This document shows positions 13,654 to 24,751 of a stretch of DNA of 64,000 nucleotides, one piece after another. The notes below the pieces were generated by a model. The model was not told the DNA's origin. It worked only from the letters and a program-made list of their open reading frames with translations, and ran no database searches. The translations under genes and the position numbers were made by a program. The first letter of the stretch is position 1; every line of letters begins with the position of its first letter. This DNA is from Musa acuminata AAA Group (Eukaryota > Streptophyta > Magnoliopsida > Zingiberales > Musaceae): NCBI RefSeq assembly GCF_036884655.1, contig NC_088342.1, positions 12,771,501 through 12,835,500 on the forward strand, in the 5' to 3' direction.

Positions 13654-14529
13654 TTCATAACATTCAGGCATTTAAGATGATGCCCCTAACGAGTTTCATT
13701 TCATAGCATCTCTCGTGATGCTTGGCAGATCCTATTTCAAGAAACTAGTCAGAAAATATCCTACTTTCCTACTCATGTAGAAAGCTTTAGTTTGTAGTCT
13801 GAGCCATAAAATGTAAAAACATTCAATCTGAGAAGTGAAATGCATCCATTTAGAAAGGAAGCTCAAGATGAGAACTAATTATAACTGAAAACTGTATTTT
13901 TTGAGCAAAACCATCCAGTCCATGGGAAGAAATACGATAGAATTAATAAAAAAAAAAAAAAGACAACTCAAGACAATTATGTCTGACTCAATTTTTTAAT
14001 AATTTTCATTTCAATGTTGACTGACGTAGAGATGGTCAACTCAGATAAATCAATCACAACTAATCAAAAGAGAAATGAGCCGATGAACGATAAGCATGAT
14101 CACTTCAAGCATGCATTAGAGGTCCAGAAAGTAGTTCACCATCACAAGCCTGATTGAATGCAGTTCTTTATTTCAAAGCCTGATTAAGCATCTTCTGATG
14201 TCAAAAGACCAAGTATAATTTTTTCACCTGGTAGAAATTTGAGCTTATTGCTCCTGTTATGGATTTTAAACTTCCACTTCTCCAATTATACTTGTACGCA
14301 ATTCACTTTTGCAAATTGAACATGCATAAACTTGAAGCTAATTGTGACCTGCAGTAGACACAAATGGTTAGATACAAAAAATGAAAGAATATCTAATGAA
14401 AATATTTTATATAATTACATGCACCTTCCAAGTAGTTGGTTTTTGTTGTCATGGGAAGAAACATGGCAGCTAAATCTAATCATCTACCGACAATAACCAA
14501 TGGAGCTGCGACAATCTGGGCCTCAAGCG
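13654..14529. other. Intergenic, nothing recognised
   Basis: AT-rich DNA with no open frame of note and no resemblance to the flanking elements. Confidence 0.5.
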
Positions 14530-15789
14530 CCATAGATCCATAATTAAGAAATATGATGAAATCAGGTTTCCTTCGGTAACATTTCATCCACCAAAGACTT
14601 CAGCCTTAGCGACTTCACCAAGGCAACAGTAGTCACAGACTAAAGCATATGCAGGAATCAGGTAACAAGCTTGTTTTCAGTCATCTCGGACACAAGTTTA
14701 TGAGCATCCTAAACAAAATTATGTTCTTTTGTGATTTTGTCCTTAGATTAAACACTTCAATTATGTTTCTAATTTGTCTTTCCTTCTTATCATGATTCAG
14801 CCAACGTCGATGATGAGTTCCTTTCAGATTGCCATCTCTAACAATGGATACAATCACAATAGAAGTAAGTAATTACTCTTTCTATAATTTGTTGGTAAGC
14901 TTCATGCAAGTGATTGACCTTCCAATACCCATTTGTTAATTTAGTATATTTTATAGCATCCGGTGGAAGTCCTCGTTTAAGCATGTCCTCTAACCAAATC
15001 CAGCATTTATCATAATATCTTCAAACCAAAACTAAGTCTCAATCTTCTCTGTTTGATACCTTGTCTGGGGTGACATGCCTACTTAACATCAACATGGAGG
15101 CTCTCATCACATCTCCCTCATTAAAGTGAGTTAAAGAGTCTAGAGCAAGCACACCGAGCCACTCAATGCCCTTGCCTAGATAACCAGATAAAAAGGTGCG
15201 TAACTCTCAACAAAATGTTTTAAGTTCTAGGGAACCAGAGGCAGAAACAACTGTACTAAAGACTGGTGTTCTGATCGACTCTCCTTTCTACCAAGGACTT
15301 CAACATTAATTGTGCGTCTTCTAACTACCCTTCTCTGCAAAAACTGTCATTTAAAGAAAGATAATCTAACAAAGCTGTGTGTGATGATTAAACTATTTAG
15401 TCCGTATCGTCTTACGCCTTCACAAACACTTTCTACAAAACCCTGTAGCGAGTACATCGTGCATCATAGGATCAAGATCCACATTAAATTCGGCATATGT
15501 TAGTGGACACCTTCTCAGCATAGCTTTGTCCTGGATTGGATGAGGAGGTAATCTCTGGGATTCCATGTCATGGAGCCATATCACTGCTTCACATATAGTT
15601 CCCAGCTTGGAACGAATAGCTAATCTGAGACCGTATGGAATCCTGTCAAGGTAAATTCCTGACTCTTTAGGTATACTGACGTGTTCTAATGCATCAGAAG
15701 GCATGCCCATCTTACAACACAATGGAGCAAGAGTCACAGGACCTATTTCGATACCTTGGGAAACCATCTCATCGTGAAGTTCTAACGAA
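14530..15789 (-). pseudogene. P-class PPR pseudogene (3' part), cut by the retrotransposon cluster
   Basis: Minus-strand translation gives PPR units in several frames. The first, nearest the copia element, is the longest open piece (15767-15420: DEMVSQGIEIGPVTLAP, GMPSDALEHV, EAVIWLHDMESQ). Then comes a piece at about 15170-15070 (LDSLTHFNEGDVMRASMLML), one at about 15000-14890 (EDMLKRGLPPDAIKYTKL, HLHEAYQ) and a last one at about 14650-14560 (GEVAKAEVF, VDEMLPKE). The repeated 'D-x-x-T-Y/K-x-x-L' and 'hxxAxxhxxxM' pattern is that of P-class PPR proteins. Stops and frame changes lie between the pieces. The element edge at 15790 abuts the first piece, so the N-terminal half is either lost or lies on the far side of the cluster beyond 49288. 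Confidence 0.6.
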
Positions 15790-16277
15790 TGTTAGAAATT
15801 TTGATACCAAAATATGTTTTTAAACCATTATAATAGAAATACAAGAAAAAATTAATGCGAAAACGAAATTATGTACCTCTAGCTTTTGTTGTCAAGAATT
15901 TCAGTAATAATTTCTTCTTGAATTTTGACATATCTCGGCTTAGAACTCTCGCTTTAGATGGTGTAGGAAATCCTTTAGACTTGAAAGAAATGTTGAGCCC
16001 AAGACCAAACTCTCGTTTATATAGATGTTCTCCCATCAACAATATTTATTATAATCAATTCATAACGTTCAAGAATTAATTCAAATTTGTAACGTTTGAA
16101 TCATAACGAAGAATTTTAATGATATTAAATAAAATATGTAATAATAATAATTTATTTAGAATGAAAAATTAAAATATTTAAACCATTATAAATGAAGAAA
16201 TTGATTATAATGAATGATGAATTTAATGAGAATAGTTACATTATTATTAAATAAAATATTTAATAATAATGGTTACA
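15790..16277 (-). repeat. 3' LTR of the old copia element
   Basis: 488 bp, on the plus strand from TGTTAGAAATTTTGATACC to GGTTACA. It matches 48797-49287 end to end with many substitutions (about 25 in the first 210 bases by eye). Confidence 0.88.
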
Positions 16278-16297
16278 TTCTCTCACTTAGTCCATAC
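16278..16297 (-). promoter_or_regulatory. Polypurine tract of the old copia element
   Basis: Directly inside the 3' LTR the minus strand reads ACTAAGTGAGAGAA, a purine-rich primer site for plus-strand DNA synthesis, as in other copia elements. Confidence 0.6.
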
Positions 16298-16599
16298 GTT
16301 TAGTTTAATAATTTGAATTAATCTTTATCAAACAACTTTATTAAGAAACAAATACATGAATCATAACGATAAGTCCTCTAAGAGCGAGTATTATCATCCA
16401 TGTATCACTATGTATTTAGTTTCTTAATCTTAATATGGTAATATTACTTAATGAATAAATCTTATATTTATTCTTGGTCCAATATCAATATATTTTCTAA
16501 AATTAATGTGCACATGAATGAGAAAATATTACAATATACATAAGAGTTTCAATATCATTACAAAGTGGAACCAAGTCCTATTTTCTCTACATGATCCTT

Positions 16600-17340
16600 G
16601 AATTTCAGAGGTGGCATGTCTTTAGTCAAAAAAATCAGCAATCAAGTGCTAATATGCTCAATGACCACTTTCTTTTCTTTTACACGTTCTCTTATGGCTA
16701 AATACTTAATGTCGATGTGTTTACTTCGACTTCGACTTTTATTGTTTTTAGCCATAAAGACGGTAGTTGAATTATCACAGAAAATTCTTAATGACCTAGA
16801 AATAGAATTCAAGATTCTAAGTCTAGAAATGAAACTCTTAAGCCATACATCATTTGAAGTAGCCTCAAAACATGAGACAAACTTAGCTTCTATGGTAGAA
16901 GTAGCAGTCAAGGTCTGCTCGGTACTTCTCCAAGAAATAGCTCCACTAGCCATCATAAAAATATATCTTAATGTTGATTTACGAGAATCAACACAACTGG
17001 CGAAGTCTAAATCTAAGTAACTAATCATATCTAGATTGTTTGTATGTCTATATATAAGCATATAATATTTGGTTTCTTGTAGATACATCATCACTTTCTT
17101 TGCAGATCTCCAGTGGTCTATACTTGGATTACTCTGATATCGACCTAGTATCCCCACAACAAATGCAATATCAAATCTAGTATAGACTTGAGCATATATA
17201 AGACTTCCTACGGCAGAAGCATATGGGATATTTTTTATTGATTCCCTTTTAAGGTTGTTCTTTGGGCATTGGTTCAAATTAAGCATATCACCTTTCACAA
17301 TGGGAGCAACACTTGGTGAATGACCCTTCATCGAAAATCT
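16600..17340 (-). pseudogene. Old copia: RNase H region
   Basis: The minus-strand frame 17331-16642 carries the copia polyprotein tail: IPYASAVGSLIYA, the RNase H strand DFASCVDSRKSTLRYIF, then SGAISWRSTEQTLTATSTIEAKF, and KHIDIKYLAIRERV. The catalytic 'STTEAEY' motif reads STIEAKF, so the active-site Glu region is altered. The frame ends near 16642 without the usual DPLTKPL tail in frame. Confidence 0.85.
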
Positions 17341-18845
17341 TTCTAAAAGTTTATTAATATAGGTTTTTTATGTTAGACCTAAAATGCCTCAAGGTCTATC
17401 TCTATGGATCTTAATACTAATAACATAAGATGCTTCACCCATATCCTTTATCAAAATTTTTAGAAAGAAATTGTTTCACCTCATGCAACAAACCCTTATT
17501 GTTGGTTGCAAGCAAAATATCATCTACGTATAAAACAATGAAACATATTTTACTCTCACTAATCTTCTGGTATATGCATTGATTCATGGGATTTTCAACA
17601 AATCCGAATGAAGAAATCACTTCATATAATTTAAAATATCATTGGTGGGAGGCTTGTTTTAAATCGTATATAGATTCTTAAGCTTACAAACCAAGTGTTC
17701 ACCAACACTACAGGAGAAACCTTTGGATTATTTCATATAAACCTCTTCCTTTGAATCTCCATTAAGAAATATTGTTTTGACATTCATTTATTGCAACTCA
17801 AGGTCAAAATGAGCGACCAATGCTAAAATGATACGAAGAGAATCTTTTTTAGATATAGGAGAAAACGTCTCTATATAATCGATTCCCTCTTTTTGAGTAA
17901 ATCTCTTTGCAACAAGTCTTGTCTTATATCTCTCAATATTGCCTAACGAATCTTTCTTGGTTTTAAAGACCTATTTGCAACCAATAGCCTTTGCTTCATT
18001 ATGCAACTCTACAAGATCTCAGACTTCATTGCTCATCTTGGAATTCATCTCTTCTTTTATGACATCATGCCACAAATTTGATTCGTTGCAACTCATGGCT
18101 TGTGAAAAGGTTTCAGGATCATTTTTGCTTCCAATATTATAGTCAGATTCTTGTAGATATATAACATAATCACTAGGAATTGTTGATCTTTTATTTCTAG
18201 TAGATCTTCTTAATGTTGTACCAATGTTTCCCTAAGGAATTTGTGGTTCATTTAGTTGTTCAGGAGTTTGTTGTAATTCCTAAACTACTTGATCTATTAG
18301 AATACTGTCAGCAACTTATGGAATTTTAATGATTGGTTGTTCAACACCAGTTTGTACTTGAGGAGTGCTATGAACTATAACCAATCTATTATTTAATGTG
18401 GAAAGTTAAAATTCTATATGATCATGTGCAGAAACTATGTTAATGAAATGATCACTCCCACTAATCATGTCATCCTTAAGAAATTTAGTATTTCTTGATT
18501 CCACAATCCTAGTTGTGTAAGATAGATAATAGAACATGTAACATTTAGACTTTTTGGTATATGCAATAAAATACCCACTAATAGTCCTCGGGTCCAGTTT
18601 CTTCTCTATTGGATTATATATCTTGACCTCAGACGGACATCCCCAAATGCGCATATGTCAAAAACTCGGTTTCCAACCTTTCCATAATTCAAATGGTGTT
18701 TGTTGTACAGTCTTGGTTGGAACTCGGTTTAATATATACACAGTCATCTTTAATGCTTCAGTCCACAAGAACTTAGGAAGGTTGGAGTTGCTAAGCATAC
18801 TCCGTACCATATCTAATAATGTTCGGTTTCTTCTTTTTGCAACAC
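17341..18845 (-). pseudogene. Old copia: integrase C-terminus and reverse transcriptase
   Basis: Pieces in order on the minus strand are the end of the integrase core (MRIWGCPSEVKIYNP at 18654, GYFIAYTKKSKCYMFY), a degraded start of reverse transcriptase around 18060-17700, and the catalytic block at 17620-17435 with VLYVDDILLATNN, the YVDD active site. Many stops and frame changes separate them. Confidence 0.8.
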
Positions 18846-19923
18846 CATTCTAGTGTGGAGAACCAGACATAGTATATTGGATAACAATCTCATGTTCTTG
18901 AAGAAACTTAGCAAATTGACTAGGTGCTTGTCTATTTTCAGTATATCTACCATAATATTCTCTACCTCCATCTGATCTTATAATTTTAATTTGCTTGCCA
19001 CATTAGTTCTCAATTTCAGACTTAAGACTTTAACGACATCCAATACTTCATTTTTATTATGAAACAAATATATATATATATATATATATATCGTGAGTAA
19101 TCATCTATAAAGGAGATGAACTATTTCTAACCATGTGTGTCCATGTCTGGACAACATATATCAGCATAAATGATCTCTAATATGTTTGAACTCCTATTAG
19201 CACCATTTTTAGATTTATTGGTCTGCTTTCCCTTAATACAGTTCACACAAGTCTTAAAATTAATAAAATCAAGAGTACTAAGTATCCTATCATTAACTAA
19301 TCTTTTAATTCTCTCTGTGAAGATATGTCCTAATCTCCGATGTCATAGAGGAGTCCTCGTTAATATTACACCTTTCAGTGCCATCGTGAACATACATTAA
19401 ACTTTGAGTGTCATCATTTTGAAAGAAAATACGATAAAAGCCATCAAACAAAATACCTTTTCCAACACAATCATATTTATATAATAAGTGAAACGATTTA
19501 TCTTGAAAATTAAAGGAATATCCAACAAGTACGAGTTTGGAAATAGAAATTAAGTTTCGTAGAAACTTGGTACATAAAAGGTCATTTCCAATTTTAAAAC
19601 AAAACCACTACTTAAAGTTAAAATGCATGCTCCAATTGCCTCCATATGTGAGCCTATCTTATTACCTAATAAGATGCTTTGCTTACTTCCCACTAGCTTC
19701 CTTAGGTTTTGCATACCCTACAAAGAATTTGCAATATGGATTGTTGATCCGGAGTCAATCCACCATGTGTTAATATTAATATTAACCATATTAGATTCAT
19801 AACACACAAACGAGGTTGGTTTACCTTTCTTTTTAAGTCATTGTTGAAATTTTGTACATTCCTTCTTCAAGTGTCCTTTTCTTTTACAAAAGAAAGACTT
19901 TTCTTCTTTCTTGATATCAGCTT
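18846..19923 (-). pseudogene. Old copia zinc knuckle, protease and integrase start, duplicate copy
   Basis: Minus strand from 19923: a CCHC-like knuckle piece (FFCKRKGHLKKEC), then the protease region with WWIDSGST at about 19757 (the DSG triad is kept), FYVPSFSRNLISISK, and the pre-integrase part. This is the copy of 23707-24746. Compared with it, this copy has a shorter TA run (about 19070-19091) but keeps about 65 bases that are lost in the other. Confidence 0.82.
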
Positions 19924-21426
19924 TGTTGAATCTCGGATTTTGATGATGAAGTCAATTGTCATTTGTTATCTAATCTATATATTGAGATAAATGTGTAGGA
20001 TTAACTACGATGAAAGTAAGATATGCAGCAGGAGTTGCGCCGGAATCAAGACAATGATCACGTTGGGAGTTTGAGAGTTCGACGGAAGTTCGGACAGTCG
20101 TCGGAGGTTCTACAGGAACAAATCCGAGAAGTCCATGAGCTTGCCAAAGAAGCTCGTCGGAACTCGCCAAGTGGATCGTCGCAAGTCCAGGAGTTTACCG
20201 GAAGTCCGTAGGAGCATCACCGAGGGTTAATCGGATGATCGACGGAAGTTCGTCGGAAGCTCGCCGGAAGAAGCGATTGACGCACCGGAGCAAGTTGCAG
20301 TAAATGTCTTAGGAAATATCGTAGTTAGCACAATGATTAAGTTGGAAATGAGAGGTGATCCCATTAACTTAATCTTGGGGTAATTGGGCCCCTGAAAAAC
20401 TCAAATTGGACCGCACGGATCAACCCATTCAGACCCTGATTTCTGCCAGGCGGTTGAACCGCCCCAGCCAGGAGGAGGCACCGCTTGAGCTCGGTCTTCG
20501 AGCTTTGGCAGGAGGTGCAACCGCCTCAGTCAGGCGGTGGCACCGCTTGAGCTCGGTCTTCGAGCTCTGGAAGGAGGTGCAACCACCCCTGATAGGAGGT
20601 GGCACCGCCTAGAGGCTCAGTCTTCGAGCTCTGCCAGGTGGTGCAACCGCCTCAGTCAGGAGGTGCAACCGCCAGATCTCGGAATTTCGGAAATTGACAG
20701 TTTTGAACTCGAAATTCAAACTGGGTTGGGGCCTATAAATACCCCACCCTTTCAGCACTGAAAGAGCACCAAAAACACACCGAAATCCTGATCTTATTCT
20801 GTGATTTTTAGAGCTCAAAATTGTTGTAAAGGCCAAAAGTTCTTCTCCCTCTTTTCTTCCAAGTTTTGATCTTTAAAGAGAGGAGAGAAAATTCTGTAAG
20901 GGTTGTCTCCTAAGCCCGTCAAAAGGAGTGAAACTGTAAAAGGGTGGTTGGCCTTCGCCTATTGAAGGAAGGCCTCTAGTAGACATCGGTGACCTCATCG
21001 GTGGAGGAAGCCAAAAGTGGATGTAGGTCAAGATTGACCGAACCACTCTAAATCTCGGTTTGCATTTACTTTGAGCATCTTATCCTTACTGCAAACCTCC
21101 TCAATAGCTTACCGCCTTCTGCACATTTACGATCGTGTTTTAAAGTTCAGTATTTTCCGAATCGACGTTTAGACGTAAATCAGTTTTATCGTATGAACAT
21201 CATATTGCAGTTTGCGCTTACATTTTAACTTTCATCATATCTGCAAACTGCCTTCATAGATTTCCTTTAACTACATCTCGCTTGATTACAAGTTAAAGAG
21301 ATTTATGAATCAGCTTTTCTATCAAAATCGCTTTTATCGTACGAACACCTTTTTAATCGTAGAAAGTTTTTCGCTGCACTAATTCACCACCCCCCCCCCC
21401 CCCTCTTAGTGCTCTTGATCCTAACA
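19924..21426 (+). repeat. Sirevirus LTR, copy 1
   Basis: 1503 bp from TGTTGAATCTCGG to GATCCTAACA. The 5' part contains CGG/GAA-rich sequence, then about 230 bp of hairpin-forming minisatellite (about 20445-20670), a promoter core with CCTATAAATACCCC at about 20730, and a C-run near the 3' end. AGCTT lies directly in front. Copy 1 differs from copy 2 by about 3 percent in the stretch I compared. Confidence 0.92.
20445..20670. repeat. Hairpin-forming minisatellite in Sirevirus LTR 1
   Basis: Units of about 61 bases repeat: a GAGCTCGGTCTTCGAGCTCT segment followed by GGAGGTGCAACCGCC and GGCGGTGGCACCGCC. Most units contain inverted sequence (GGCGGTTGAACCGCC; GAGCTC). The same array occurs in LTR 2 (about 25272-25500) and, with one more unit, in LTR 3 (about 46400-46690). 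Confidence 0.8.
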
Positions 21427-21428
21427 AT

Positions 21429-21440
21429 TGGTATCAGAGC
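21429..21440 (+). promoter_or_regulatory. Primer-binding site, initiator tRNA-Met
   Basis: TGGTATCAGAGC two bases after the LTR end, complementary to the 3' end of plant initiator methionine tRNA; the standard copia primer. Confidence 0.9.
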
Positions 21441-21476
21441 TGGGTTAACTCTCAAACGGATTAAAACTCATGAGAG

Positions 21477-22868
21477 ATGGCATCCGTCGGAAACCAAGAG
21501 GGTCATTCTATTACACGTCCACCTATGTTCAATGGGGCGGACTACACCTATTGGAAGACCCGAATGAGGATCTTTCTTATTTATATGGATTTTGAACTTT
21601 GGAATCTTGTCGAAAATGGATTTTGGAAGTCTTCTCTTCCAATGATCGATGGGAATGAATTGGAGAAGAAGGCTTTCGCTCTTAATGCAAAGGCTATAAA
21701 TGCCTTATTTTGTGCGCTTGATAAAAATGAGTTCAACCGTGTTTCGGTTTGTGAAACTGCATTAGATATTTGGCACACACTCGAAGTGACTCACGAAGGC
21801 ACAAGTAGAGTGAAAGAGTCAAAAATCAATCTTTTGATACATTCTTTCGAACTTTTCCGGATGAAACCGAGTGAGACTATTGGTGACATGTTTACCCGTT
21901 TCACGGATATCGTCAACGGTCTAAAAGGACTCGAAAAATGTTTTTTGGATTTTGAGCTCGTAAATAAGATTATAAGATCCATTCCTAAGAGTTGGGATCC
22001 TAAAGTCACTGTTATTCAAGAGGCGAAAGATCTAAACAACTTCCCTCTTGAAGAACTAATTGGGTCGTTAATGACCTACGAGATGACTTGCAAAGCTCAT
22101 GAAGAGCAAGAAGACATCCTTCCAAAGAACAAGAAGGATATGACACTTAGAACTTCAGAAAACCACTTGAGAGAAAACTCAAGTGATGAGGACTTTGACA
22201 ATGACTTGGCACTTCTAACAAGAAAATTTAAAAAATTCATTGAAAGAAACAAGTTTAAGAATGAAACAAAAAATAAATTTGAACCCAAGAAGGGCCAAGT
22301 TATTTGCTATGAGTGCAAAAAGTCGGGACACTACAAGAGTGATTGTCCCCAAGTCAAAAATAGAACATCAAAGAAGAAGGCGCTCAAAGCAACGTGGGAT
22401 GACTCGGGCGCGTCCGAAGAAGAGGAGTCCAACACCGAGCAAGTTGCTCATTACGCCTTAATGGCCATCGGGGAGGAGGTAACGAATTTAATAGATGCAG
22501 ATTTATCATTTGATGAATTATTAAATGCCTTTCATGACTTATTTGATGAATGCAAGATTATTAGTAGAAAATACAAATTGCTAAAAAAGGAGCATGATAG
22601 TCTTACTTGTAATTTTGATAAGTTAAAAACTGAATATCATGATAGTTTAGGTTCATGTATAAAATGTCATGATCTAGAAACTCTCCAAAAGGAAAACTTG
22701 CTACTTAAAGACACCTTGAAGAAATTCGAGGTTGGTAGCAAGTCTTTGAACATGATCCTTGCAAACAAGGGTCACGTTCCCAAAAGAAGTGGAATCAGAT
22801 TTGTGAGAAGTCCTCACCAAAATCCAACCACCTTCATAAAAGGCCACATCTTACATGTTCGACACTAA
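21477..22868 (+). CDS. Sirevirus-type Gag, intact frame of 463 residues
   Basis: Starts at the ATG 37 bases after the primer site. Residues about 1-200 form the copia Gag core (TRPPMFNGADYTYWKTRMRI, typical of the Sirevirus/Maximus branch). A CCHC knuckle sits at about residue 278 (CYECKKSGHYKSDC). The C-terminal third is the long extension with predicted coiled coil (KYKLLKKEHDSL, ETLQKENLLLKDTLKKF) that is characteristic of Sireviruses. Gag packages the element RNA. This frame is unbroken although it belongs to a truncated duplicate, whereas the counterpart in the full-length element (from 26304) has a one-base deletion and a transposon insertion. Whether it is transcribed is unknown. Confidence 0.85.
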   Translation: MASVGNQEGHSITRPPMFNGADYTYWKTRMRIFLIYMDFELWNLVENGFWKSSLPMIDGNELEKKAFALNAKAINALFCALDKNEFNRVSVCETALDIWHTLEVTHEGTSRVKESKINLLIHSFELFRMKPSETIGDMFTRFTDIVNGLKGLEKCFLDFELVNKIIRSIPKSWDPKVTVIQEAKDLNNFPLEELIGSLMTYEMTCKAHEEQEDILPKNKKDMTLRTSENHLRENSSDEDFDNDLALLTRKFKKFIERNKFKNETKNKFEPKKGQVICYECKKSGHYKSDCPQVKNRTSKKKALKATWDDSGASEEEESNTEQVAHYALMAIGEEVTNLIDADLSFDELLNAFHDLFDECKIISRKYKLLKKEHDSLTCNFDKLKTEYHDSLGSCIKCHDLETLQKENLLLKDTLKKFEVGSKSLNMILANKGHVPKRSGIRFVRSPHQNPTTFIKGHILHVRH

Positions 22869-23706
22869 AGTAAATGCAACTTTTGTTGCAAACTTCGACA
22901 TAAAACGCATTATTGTCCATTCAAGAAAACTAGTCCGAACAAATTAATTTGGGTTCCTAAAGGAACCATGATATAGTCTATGCAACATGATAAACAATGT
23001 AGAACTATTTTTGAGGCACCCAAAAGCAAATGGGTACCTAAAGATCATCCTTTCTTGTAGAAACCTATACCATCGCAAGCTAGGAGCAAGAGATGGTACC
23101 TTGATAGTGGATGCTCAAGGCATATGACCGGAGATCCATCTCAATTCTCTAAGCTCACTAACATAGACGAAGGCTATGTCACCTTCGGAGACAACAACAA
23201 GGGTAAAATCATTGGTAAATGAACCATAGGTAACAAATCCAACTTCTTTATTGAAGATGTTTTGTTAGTTAATGGTTTAAAACATAACCTCTTGAGCATT
23301 AGTCAATTATGTGATAAAGGATATATTATCAGATTCGAATCTAATGCTTGCATCATTGAAAAACCACACAAAAACACGTCTATGATTGCATTAAAATAAA
23401 ATAGCGTATACACTATTGACATCAATGATTTGTGTAATGAAATGTGTTTTTCGGTTTTGAATGAGGATGCTTGGCTATGGCATAGAAGATTAGGTCATTC
23501 TAACATGAAACTAATTACTCAAATATCATCTAAAGAATTTGTAAGAGGAATTCCTCATATCAAGTTCATCAAAGATAATGTATGTGATGCTTGCCAATTA
23601 GGTAAACAAATTAAGGGTAGTTTCAAATCTAAGAATAAAATAAGCACCTCTAGGCCCTTACAATTGATCCATATGGACTTGTTCGGACCAATCTCTACAT
23701 CAAGCC
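22869..23706 (+). pseudogene. Sirevirus protease and start of integrase, truncated
   Basis: Continues the Gag frame after the stop at 22866: a second CC-HC knuckle (CNFCCKL..KTHYC), protease with RRWYLDSGCSRHMTGD at about 23090, the pre-integrase WHRRLGHSNMKL at about 23480, and CDACQLGKQIKGSF. In-frame stops at about 22975, 23058, 23220 and 23396. The stop in GK-TIG (23220-23222) is shared with the full-length copy (36455-36457). The frame ends in the duplication joint. Confidence 0.85.
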
Positions 23707-23930
23707 ATTCTAGTCTGGAGAACCAGATATAGTATATTGGATAACAATCTCATGTTCTTGAAGAAACTTAGCAAATTGACTAGGTGCTTGTCTATTTTCA
23801 GTATATCTACCATAATATTCTCCACCTCCATATGATCTTATAATTTTAATTTGCTTGCCACATTAGTTCTCAATTTCAGCCTTAAAGACTTTAAAGGCAT
23901 CCAATACTTCATTTTTATTATGAAACAAAT

Positions 23931-23991
<61 letters not shown>

Positions 23992-24746
23992 CATAAATGA
24001 TCTCTAATATGTTTGAACTCCTATTAGCACCCTTTTTAGATTTATTGGTCTGCTTTCCCTTAATATAGTCCACACAAGTCTTAAAATTAATAAAATCAAG
24101 AGTACTAAGTATCCTATCATTAACTAATCTTTTAATTCTCTCTGTGAAGATATGTCCTAATCTCCGATGTCATAGAGGAGTCCTCGTTAATATTACACCT
24201 TTCAGTGCCATCGTGAACATACATTAAACTTTGAGTGTCATCATTTTGAAAGAAAATACGATAAAGACCATCAAACAAAATACCTTTTCCAACACAATCA
24301 TATTTATATAATAAGTGAAACGATTTATCTTGAAAATTAAAGGAATATCCAACAAGTACGAGTTTGGAAATAGAAATTAAGTTTCGTGAGAAACTTGGTA
24401 CATAAAAGGTCCTTTCCAATTTTAAAACAAAACCACTACTTAAAGTTAAAATGCATGCTCCAATTGCCTCCATATGTGAGCTTATCTTATTACCTAATAA
24501 GATGCTTTGCTTACTTCCCACTAGCTTCCTTAGGTTTTGCATACCCTACAAAGAATTTGCAATATGGATTGTTGATACGGAGTCAATCCACCAGGTGTTA
24601 ATATTAATATTAACCATATTAGATTCATAACACACAAACGAGGTTTGTTTACATTTCTTTTTAAGTCATTGTTGAAATTTTGTACATTCCTTCTTCACGT
24701 GTCCTTTTCTTTTACAAAAGAAACACTTTTCTTCTTTCTTGATATC
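23707..24746 (-). pseudogene. Old copia zinc knuckle, protease and integrase start, original copy
   Basis: The largest open piece runs 24542-24132 on the minus strand (LVGSKQSILLGNK, ERTFYVPSFSRNLISISK). The knuckle (CFFCKRKGH) is at about 24715. The protease reads WWIDSVST here, with DSG changed to DSV, unlike the duplicate. A TA run of about 55 bases replaces internal sequence. Confidence 0.82.
23934..23988. repeat. TA microsatellite
   Basis: About 27 TA units, expanded from a much shorter run in the duplicate copy (about 19070-19091), with loss of about 65 neighbouring bases. Confidence 0.9.
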
Positions 24747-24751
24747 AGCTT
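24747..24751. other. Target-site duplication of the Sirevirus, left copy
   Basis: AGCTT, identical to 47443-47447 directly after the 3' LTR; also present at 19919-19923 in the tandem duplicate. Confidence 0.93.

Larger units (their letters stand above)
18846..23706. repeat. First copy of a 4.86-kb tandem duplication
   Basis: 18846-19923 (old copia) plus 19924-23706 (Sirevirus LTR, gag, start of integrase) recurs head to tail from 23707 onwards: old copia again 23707-24751, LTR again 24752-26253, gag again from 26304. Both copies carry the same copia/Sirevirus insertion joint with AGCTT in front of the LTR, so the Sirevirus insertion came first and the block was copied afterwards. The joint at 23705-23706 shares only CC between the two parent sequences. 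Confidence 0.85.
19924..23706 (+). mobile_element. Truncated duplicate of the Sirevirus 5' end (LTR, gag, protease, start of integrase)
   Basis: This has an LTR, primer-binding site, whole gag and protease, and stops abruptly inside the integrase zinc-binding region at 23706, where old copia sequence in the opposite orientation begins again. It has no 3' LTR of its own. It is part of the tandem duplication, not an independent insertion. Confidence 0.85.
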
